23,368 nt of DNA from a virus: IMG/VR virus record IMGVR_UViG_3300043539_000746, positions 1 to 23,368 of that record; one strand, given 5' to 3'. The notes below the pieces were generated by a model that did no database searches, had not been told where the DNA came from, and saw only the letters and a program-made list of their open reading frames with translations. A program made the position numbers and the translations under genes. Shown piece after piece: positions 17,756 through 23,368 of the stretch (position 1 is the first letter of the stretch; each line of letters starts with the position of its first letter).

Positions 17756-20700
17756 TTAGTTTTTCTTTTTTTCAGTACTATATCCTATGGCTTTTTTTAT
17801 TGTTTGAATTTGAGAAGGATTAATCCCCAGATTTTTGAGTTCAGCATCATTCATTCCAAACAATTCTTGGATTGCATTTATTGTGCCTCTGCCAAGCTGA
17901 ATTCCTTGTAAAGCATCTCCCTGACTCCCTCTACCTCGTCCAGAGTCACCTTGCTGTAATCCCCCTTGTGAGCCTCCACCCTGTCCAATATCAGTCCGTC
18001 CAAAATATCCTTCTGTGTCTCGGATAGGTGAGGAATTTCGTTCCCGAATACCTGCTGGAGCTTTACCAGCAATGTCTCGTAGGCTTCTTGTTCGGTCATT
18101 TTCATTTCCCTTCCACTTCATCATAACAACGGAAGGAAGTCCAGTAGATTCGTCCCAACCATTATTTTTCCAAAACAATTTTATGTCTGCCAATTTTTGC
18201 GGAGTGTAATATTGCGGGTCAAATGGGATTTCACCGACAACCTCAAATCCGAATCGCTTGTACAATGATGGCAACATACCATCTGGATATCTTGAGTTTT
18301 TAATTGCAAAACAATCGAGAGCAGTCACGCCTTCTGACAACGCTTTCATCATAATGGCATCTCCCATGCCAGCGGTTCCACGCTCGGCATTCAATACCAA
18401 TGTTAGCGTTTTCTCATTTTCACCAAACCCGTAGTCTTTCGGGTCTAATCCATAGTCGCTTGCTGGGTCGCTATTCTTTGTCCCAAAAAAGACTTTAGAG
18501 TCTCCAAGTTGATACAAATTTAGTTTGCCATCTTTGATTTCTTTTTTTACTGAATCAAGAGTGTAATCATTAAGAGCAACTTTTGCTTCGCTTGAATTTA
18601 AAGTGTCAATAAATTCTGCTGGAGAAATTCCACCTTTATTTTTTGCAACGGCTGAATCCTTCCAGTCATTTTCAAGTGCATACTTTAATAATTTAGCGTG
18701 TTGCGCTGACTTTAAATATTTATATGGAGTCTGTGGAATGCGATTTGCAATTTCTTTTGTAATAATTTGAACTGGTTTTGCAAGATCAATCGCCCTACGA
18801 TCTCCAGATGTAGGTTTGCCCTCTAATCTTCTTTGTGCCAGAAAATCATCGTAAATCATTTCTGCATTTATTGGGCGAGCAAACTTCCCGATTACTTTTC
18901 CTCTCACGGCATATTGATACGATGGATGAGTCATCGCGCCAGATTCAGACAATTTAACAACTGGTGCGCCTTTTGATAATTGAAGTGCGATTACAGAATC
19001 ACCAATCCTGCCGCCTTCAAACGCAGGACTACGCATCTCATCAAGAATGCGTTGAACATTTGCCGATCCCAATGATTCTGCTTCTTTTGAAGACAAAATA
19101 GTTGCAAGTCTTGCTCTGCTTTTATCACCTTGGAACGGCAGTTTTGCCACATAATCATTGATTTCAGTAGAATCAATACCAACAAAATCTTTAAATGCCT
19201 CTTCTTCTTTAATTTTTTTGTTAAGCAGTTTTAAATTATTTTTTGTTATTCTCCCATCTTTTACATAGGCTAAATTTGTTCCGATAATTGCATTAGCAAC
19301 TTCAGTATTAGATAAATGTGCATTTTTATCCATTAGCGTTACAAGCATTATTGCCCCTTCTTCTGCTCGTTTTGCTTTTGTTGTAGATACACCTGCGCCT
19401 TGATTAGACCAAATATTTGTTTCTTCTCCAACTTTTTCTGGTTGAATCAATGGCCATTCCGGGCCTCCATGAGTTTCAATCGGTATTAAAAGTTCACTTG
19501 AATCAATGCCTTTAAATACTCTTCCAGCAGATGTAATGTCAGCAAATGTTGGGAATACTTTTTTCCCAATCAAGTCTTTAAGCGTAATTATTGGTGCTTT
19601 TTGTATTTCAGTCCAAGTGCTTACTTCTTTTAATGGAAGATTTTCAAGTGGTTTTTTAAGAACTTCTTTTGCAGTTGGAGTCTTTTCCTCTGGCAAGAAC
19701 TGAATGTTTGGCAATGCTTGCACAGGACGCACGGGAGGCTCAATATCGCGCAAAGGCGGAATCATGTCGCTAATCCTGCGGTATGTCTGTGGCAGTTCGA
19801 TGCCTTGCAAGCCTTCTGGTTCGCCTTGTTCAGCAGGAAGGAAACGAATGTCAGGAGTTGCAGACTGGAACCTCTCGGATAGCGGGATCAATGCGCCTGC
19901 ATCGTCGTAGGTGAAGGGGTCTGCGGATTTTGCTTGTTGAGGATTAAATATTACATATGAAGTCGATCCTTTGTCTTCAAATTCATTTTTATATTTTAAA
20001 CCATCGTATCCTTCTTCTTTTGATTTTATAATAGTATCATTCCAGTTATCACCTTGATCTTTAACTGTTTTTAAGTTATTAAAAAACAAATATGTTTTTG
20101 TCAAATTACCAACATCATTATAATCATAATCTTGATACATCCACATTTCTGCTATTGCGTTATTGGCATTATTTTCTGCTAATTGTTTTGTAGAAAAACC
20201 ATCTAAACTTTCGTTTGTATTTGTTTTCCAATACCACAATCCGTTTTCTTCAAAAATCTCTAATGATCTGCGCTCATCCTCTGGTTGTTTGTCGAATGCC
20301 CTTTGTATAGACGCTTCTTTTGATCCAAAATGCATTCCTTTTTTTGTTTTGGGAATAGGATCATAAGAAGGATCAAATGATCCAAAATGCCATGCTTCAA
20401 TGCCCCCTGCATTTTTTGCAATATTTTCAACAATAGCTATTGCCTCCGCTTCAGCTTCCTTGTCTCCAGCTTTAGCTTTTGCTTCAAGGTCGATATAGCG
20501 AGCGTCAACTTCAGCAGGCATGAAGCGAATGTCAGGTGGAACTTTGCTGGTCAAGTCTGCATAATATCCTTTATTAGGGTCTTCATCATAATCCCCCTCA
20601 AGAGTTCCTTCTGATTTTGAAATTGTTTCAAATAATTCTTCTCTTCGCTTTACCGCTTTTTTATTTATAATTTCACCTTCAATTGTATCAATATTTTGTT

Positions 20701-23368
20701 GTTGAGCATACTTTGCTATTTCTCGATACAATGCCTGTCCGAATCCTTTATTTTTTTGTATTGTTGTATCAATCCATTCTATACTAATAAAATTATCTGG
20801 TTTATTTACATATATTTCAGCACTACCTGCGTGTTTTCCATTTTCATCATAAACTGTAATATATTTCTCATTTTTATTAATGTTTCTTAATTTTGATGTA
20901 TATTTTGGCAATAGTGCCTTCATTGCATCAAGTTCCTCTTGAGTTGGGACTTTATTTATAGTCTGTTCAGCAGGCATGAACTGCAACTGCCCTGCGCGAA
21001 CGACATTCTCCATTTGCGGCGTGATGTTTACTCGCCAAATTGGTGCGGTTTTTTCACGAACATTAATAATTTCAGGAACTGAATTTGGAGTTCTGGTAAA
21101 TTTAGTAAATGTGCTTGGTTTTTCTATAACAATTTCAGACTTCTCAACCTTGCCACCCATCTTGGCAACATATTTGCCAAGCTCTTTAGGCAGGATCGTG
21201 TCGTAAAATCCTTTCATGCCTTCGCCGCCAACCTTAAGATCAAGACCAGATATTTGCCTGTCCATGTCTTCATCTGGAGATTGTTCAACAAGTTTTTGTG
21301 CAACTTCTTTTCCAACATAATCTGCAAGTTTTTCAGATGTTATATTGGACTCTTGAATAACAGTTTTTTTCTGACTTGGATCATAAGCAGTCAGCATTTT
21401 TGTATCTTCATTCCATACAACCTTGCCAATCTGCTTACTCAAGTCATAGCGTTCAGCCTGCGTTTCTCCAGTAGTCCAACCAATCCATTGCTTCCCTGAC
21501 TCTACCGCATCGCGCAATGCGCGTTTGAAGAGTTGTAGTGACCAGTCTTTGCGGAATGGTGCGTCTGGAACTGCGCGAATAGAACCTCCTTGAAGTCTTC
21601 TTGCTAAATTAATAAATTCAGCATCCAATGATCGATACTCTGGGGTTGGATTATCTTCATCTATACCATTTTCTTCTAAAAATTGTATTTTTTCTCGTAT
21701 AGAATCGAGTCTTTTTTCTTCTTCAATTAATAATGGTTTTGTATCTTCAGTATATCCCTCTTCCCTACCCGCCTGATGCCTGTCAGACTGCAACTCTTCG
21801 ATGAACAATCCATCTACATTTCTTGGAACTTCAACTATTTCCAATGAGTAACTTGCAGGATATTGTTTTAAATCTGCTTCAGCCTCTGCACGGGTTGCTT
21901 TAACTGGGCCTTTCCTGCCACTTTCTGTATTGCGAATAGCATATCCAACATCTTGGATTGTGCGCTCGTTAAGACGCATATGCGCCACATAGTTTGGAAT
22001 TTCGGGGAAGTGGGAAGAGGTGTATTGTTCAGAACCCTTCCCAACAACTGAATATCCTTTACTTTCTGGATATTGATATTTCAAATCAGATATTTGTTTG
22101 CCAGTTGGAGTTATTTCATTGTCTTCCCAAACAACTTTTCCATCTTTTAAAATTTGAACTCCTTTTTGAGATGGCATCGCCATCACAACTTCACGATAGT
22201 TTTCACCGCCGGGAAGTTGGTATTGAGCATAACTTGGTTCAGGTTTTTTCCCTGCTTTATATATTGCGTCTAATAATTGAGGCGGAACTTCATCTAATTC
22301 AAGAGGCTCATCAAATTCATCGTAAAATGCTTTTTCACCATACTCATCTTCAATTTTAATTCTATATTGATCAGCAATTTTTTGAATTTCATTATCATAT
22401 CCAATGGTGACTTCCTCAAACTTAACTTGCCCTTCATCTCGCAAATAATTTAGCAATTCCTGCACAGGAACCTTGCCGTTGTTCTCGCTTGCAAGCCTGT
22501 CGATTGCGTCATTGACTCCTGACCATTTAACCTCCTCCGCTTTGACATTCTGCGGGTTGTTCAAAACTGCCTTCAACTGCTCTGGAGTTGCCATTGCACC
22601 AAGGAACTTACTTTGAATTTCCATTTGCAATTTACTTTGGAATCCACGCTCGCCAGATGGTGCTTCGATTTCGGAAGGAAGGAATTGCAATTGTGATGGA
22701 GATTCTGGATTGCTTTCACCTTGCTCAAAAATTGCTTGAGTAGGATCAAACATAGACCTCACGCGAATCTTGCCATTGCTAACATCGATGTATTCAGCAG
22801 GACGAAGCAGGTCTTGCTCATGCAACTGCAATTCCAATGGTTCAATATCTCCAGCAATAGCTCGATTAACTAATTCTTCATCTACCTCCATTGCTTTAGC
22901 AAACTGCTGTGCATCTTGTAATTCAGCAAATGGGTTTTCTGCGGGAAGATAATTCTGAACTGCTAACTCATACTGAAACGGCATCTTTGGAAGAGCAGTT
23001 TCATCAAAAGAATTAATTCGATCCATGCGCCTAGAACGAATGACAACATCCATTGGGTCTTGCCCCCGGCGTTTTGGAAGAATTGTGCGTTCTGGATTAG
23101 CCTCGCGAGTCTCTTTACGATAAACATTGAAAAGATCGTTGATGCGATTTTTCATCTGCATTGCAATCTCTGGATCGGCATTTAATCCAATATGACCCTG
23201 CAATCCCTTTTGATGATTCATCAAGTATTGACGAACGGAATCCCAGAACTTGGTCATATCACCACCCCAAAGTCGAAGATTGCGAGGACGCTTTGCCGCC
23301 CATGCATTCGCTTTGTCATACATCCGCGACAATGACATGGTAGTCATCAAGAAATTACCTTGCTTGTC
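17756..23368 (-). CDS. Large polyvalent protein (probably 5'-incomplete)
   Basis: At least 1864 residues if started at the TTG at 23350 (or ATG at 23347). The frame is open to the window edge, so the true start may be outside. Segments, counted from 23350: 1-135 helical; 375-795 a conserved phage-type domain (QLPGGENYREVV, IEELQSDRHQAG, KQWIGWTTGETQAERYDL, GMKGFYDTILPKEL); 800-935 GNAT-like acetyltransferase (NKGFGQALYREI); 980-1160 ADP-ribosyltransferase-like (AWHFGS, GMHFGSKEA, NEFEDKGSTSYVIF); 1240-1600 second conserved domain (THGGPEWPL, GDKSRARLATIL); 1640-1745 GNAT-like (LPSLYKRFGFEVVGEIPF); 1770-1820 Gly/Gln/Ser-rich; 1821-1864 helical. Motifs F-[LM]-P-[ASE]-E separate modules at 223, 791, 943, 1170 and 1218, with a related YLPAE at 134. 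Such proteins are thought to be injected or act early against host or rival functions. Confidence 0.85.
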   Translation of the reverse strand, partial: DKQGNFLMTTMSLSRMYDKANAWAAKRPRNLRLWGGDMTKFWDSVRQYLMNHQKGLQGHIGLNADPEIAMQMKNRINDLFNVYRKETREANPERTILPKRRGQDPMDVVIRSRRMDRINSFDETALPKMPFQYELAVQNYLPAENPFAELQDAQQFAKAMEVDEELVNRAIAGDIEPLELQLHEQDLLRPAEYIDVSNGKIRVRSMFDPTQAIFEQGESNPESPSQLQFLPSEIEAPSGERGFQSKLQMEIQSKFLGAMATPEQLKAVLNNPQNVKAEEVKWSGVNDAIDRLASENNGKVPVQELLNYLRDEGQVKFEEVTIGYDNEIQKIADQYRIKIEDEYGEKAFYDEFDEPLELDEVPPQLLDAIYKAGKKPEPSYAQYQLPGGENYREVVMAMPSQKGVQILKDGKVVWEDNEITPTGKQISDLKYQYPESKGYSVVGKGSEQYTSSHFPEIPNYVAHMRLNERTIQDVGYAIRNTESGRKGPVKATRAEAEADLKQYPASYSLEIVEVPRNVDGLFIEELQSDRHQAGREEGYTEDTKPLLIEEEKRLDSIREKIQFLEENGIDEDNPTPEYRSLDAEFINLARRLQGGSIRAVPDAPFRKDWSLQLFKRALRDAVESGKQWIGWTTGETQAERYDLSKQIGKVVWNEDTKMLTAYDPSQKKTVIQESNITSEKLADYVGKEVAQKLVEQSPDEDMDRQISGLDLKVGGEGMKGFYDTILPKELGKYVAKMGGKVEKSEIVIEKPSTFTKFTRTPNSVPEIINVREKTAPIWRVNITPQMENVVRAGQLQFMPAEQTINKVPTQEELDAMKALLPKYTSKLRNINKNEKYITVYDENGKHAGSAEIYVNKPDNFISIEWIDTTIQKNKGFGQALYREIAKYAQQQNIDTIEGEIINKKAVKRREELFETISKSEGTLEGDYDEDPNKGYYADLTSKVPPDIRFMPAEVDARYIDLEAKAKAGDKEAEAEAIAIVENIAKNAGGIEAWHFGSFDPSYDPIPKTKKGMHFGSKEASIQRAFDKQPEDERRSLEIFEENGLWYWKTNTNESLDGFSTKQLAENNANNAIAEMWMYQDYDYNDVGNLTKTYLFFNNLKTVKDQGDNWNDTIIKSKEEGYDGLKYKNEFEDKGSTSYVIFNPQQAKSADPFTYDDAGALIPLSERFQSATPDIRFLPAEQGEPEGLQGIELPQTYRRISDMIPPLRDIEPPVRPVQALPNIQFLPEEKTPTAKEVLKKPLENLPLKEVSTWTEIQKAPIITLKDLIGKKVFPTFADITSAGRVFKGIDSSELLIPIETHGGPEWPLIQPEKVGEETNIWSNQGAGVSTTKAKRAEEGAIMLVTLMDKNAHLSNTEVANAIIGTNLAYVKDGRITKNNLKLLNKKIKEEEAFKDFVGIDSTEINDYVAKLPFQGDKSRARLATILSSKEAESLGSANVQRILDEMRSPAFEGGRIGDSVIALQLSKGAPVVKLSESGAMTHPSYQYAVRGKVIGKFARPINAEMIYDDFLAQRRLEGKPTSGDRRAIDLAKPVQIITKEIANRIPQTPYKYLKSAQHAKLLKYALENDWKDSAVAKNKGGISPAEFIDTLNSSEAKVALNDYTLDSVKKEIKDGKLNLYQLGDSKVFFGTKNSDPASDYGLDPKDYGFGENEKTLTLVLNAERGTAGMGDAIMMKALSEGVTALDCFAIKNSRYPDGMLPSLYKRFGFEVVGEIPFDPQYYTPQKLADIKLFWKNNGWDESTGLPSVVMMKWKGNENDRTRSLRDIAGKAPAGIRERNSSPIRDTEGYFGRTDIGQGGGSQGGLQQGDSGRGRGSQGDALQGIQLGRGTINAIQELFGMNDAELKNLGINPSQIQTIKKAIGYSTEKKKN
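17878..18105 (-). CDS. Nested out-of-frame ORF (possible antitoxin-like protein)
   Basis: A 75-residue ORF entirely inside the megaprotein gene, in a +1 shifted frame (over residues 1749-1825). It starts MKMTEQEAYETLLVKLQQVF and ends YKEFSLAEAQ. It looks like a normal acidic, helical protein with balanced hydrophobics, unlike most frame shadows. A GGAAGGG lies before the start, at good distance to the second ATG (18099); two TGA codons precede it in its own frame, so it needs its own start or a frameshift. The part LDGLILDRVEAHKGDYSKV followed by TLDEVEGVREML resembles the C-terminal signature of addiction-module antitoxins. That family link is a weak guess. The megaprotein frame here is Gly/Gln/Arg-rich. 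Confidence 0.5.
   Translation of the reverse strand: MKMTEQEAYETLLVKLQQVFGNEIPHLSETQKDILDGLILDRVEAHKGDYSKVTLDEVEGVREMLYKEFSLAEAQ
19829..19855. repeat. Module-border repeat at motif F-L-P-A-E (residue 1170)
   Basis: 27-bp sequence that matches 20510-20536 at 24 of 27 positions (both begin TTCAGCAGG and end CGAATGTCAGG). It encodes the D-I-R-F-L-P-A-E motif. The two copies flank the ADP-ribosyltransferase-like module. Confidence 0.65.
20510..20536. repeat. Module-border repeat at motif F-M-P-A-E (residue 943)
   Basis: Second copy of the 27-bp repeat. It also shares an exact 15-mer, TTCAGCAGGCATGAA (20510-20524), with 20966-20980, the motif at residue 791. The pair therefore flanks the AT-rich GNAT-like module. 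Confidence 0.65.
20966..20980. repeat. Module-border repeat at motif F-M-P-A-E (residue 791)
   Basis: TTCAGCAGGCATGAA, identical to 20510-20524. The shared core TTCAGCAGG marks three of the five motif sites at the nucleotide level. Confidence 0.6.

Noticed and set aside
18991-19185. 64-codon minus-strand frame inside the megaprotein.
   Set aside because: No start signal, unusual composition, and the megaprotein frame here encodes a conserved-looking domain.
1-23368. Signs of a temperate phage (integrase, CI-like repressor, att site).
   Set aside because: None seen. The tRNA is itself phage-like and lies in the operon, and no repeat of its 3' end is found in the window. Absence here does not exclude such genes outside the window.

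Overview
The window is a contiguous piece of a tailed-phage (Caudoviricetes-type) genome or prophage. Every gene I can support lies on the minus strand and reads right to left, mostly joined by ATGA, GTGA or TAATG overlaps. Phage character is shown by a large-terminase N-terminus running off the left edge, a small terminase, a DUF1376/DnaC-like replication pair, an exonuclease/RecT/SSB-like recombination set, a RusA-like resolvase, an HNH endonuclease, and a megaprotein of the 'large polyvalent protein' type that probably runs off the right edge. No integrase, CI-type repressor, capsid, portal or tail gene is visible, so lifestyle and host cannot be read from this piece. TAA, TAG and TGA are all used as stops, so the code looks standard. 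Some genes have clear Shine-Dalgarno (SD) sites. Others have none and instead carry long A- or A/C-rich leaders.

Layout in transcription order. (1) About 23.37-17.76 kb: a megaprotein of at least 1864 residues, built of domains separated by a repeated F-[LM]-P-[ASE]-E motif. Its 3' part contains a second, out-of-frame ORF. (2) 17.75-17.52 kb: a small basic protein, then a tRNA with anticodon CAU and initiator-type identity features. (3) 17.44-13.93 kb: small early-type genes, a DUF932 protein and a stand-alone LuxR-type HTH protein. (4) 13.67-12.91 kb: four tiny genes including two single-TM peptides and a lipoprotein (possible lysis or envelope cassette). (5) 12.89-6.1 kb: RecT-like annealing protein, PD-(D/E)XK exonuclease, sigma region-4-like protein, DUF1376 protein carrying an iteron-like array, DnaC-like loader, unknowns, SSB-like protein, HNH and RusA-like nuclease. 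(6) 6.06-5.2 kb: small terminase region. (7) 5.2-0.4 kb: cargo between the terminase subunits (glycosyltransferase, MazG, methyltransferase, dCMP deaminase and small proteins), then the large terminase.

The most interesting signals are regulatory and modular. Three leftward promoters (P1 at 17390-17417, P2 at 15251-15278, P3 at 13642-13669) share a -35-like hexamer, an exactly 16-bp spacer with a related CCCAA-rich inverted repeat, and a -10-like hexamer. This looks like a phage regulon with an operator in the spacer. The leaders after P1 and P2, and the leaders of the DUF932 and LuxR genes, all have a GC hairpin followed by an unstructured A/C-rich tract and no SD. The phage also carries an initiator-like tRNA, so altered translation initiation is a testable idea. 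The DUF1376 gene holds a 12-bp tandem array of GGCATATGC-type palindromes bracketed by two near-identical 20-mers, a good candidate origin. In the megaprotein, short DNA repeats at the motif sites flank AT-rich domain cassettes, which suggests domain shuffling.

Limits: all assignments come from reading translations and motifs by eye. No database search, folding or expression data were available.
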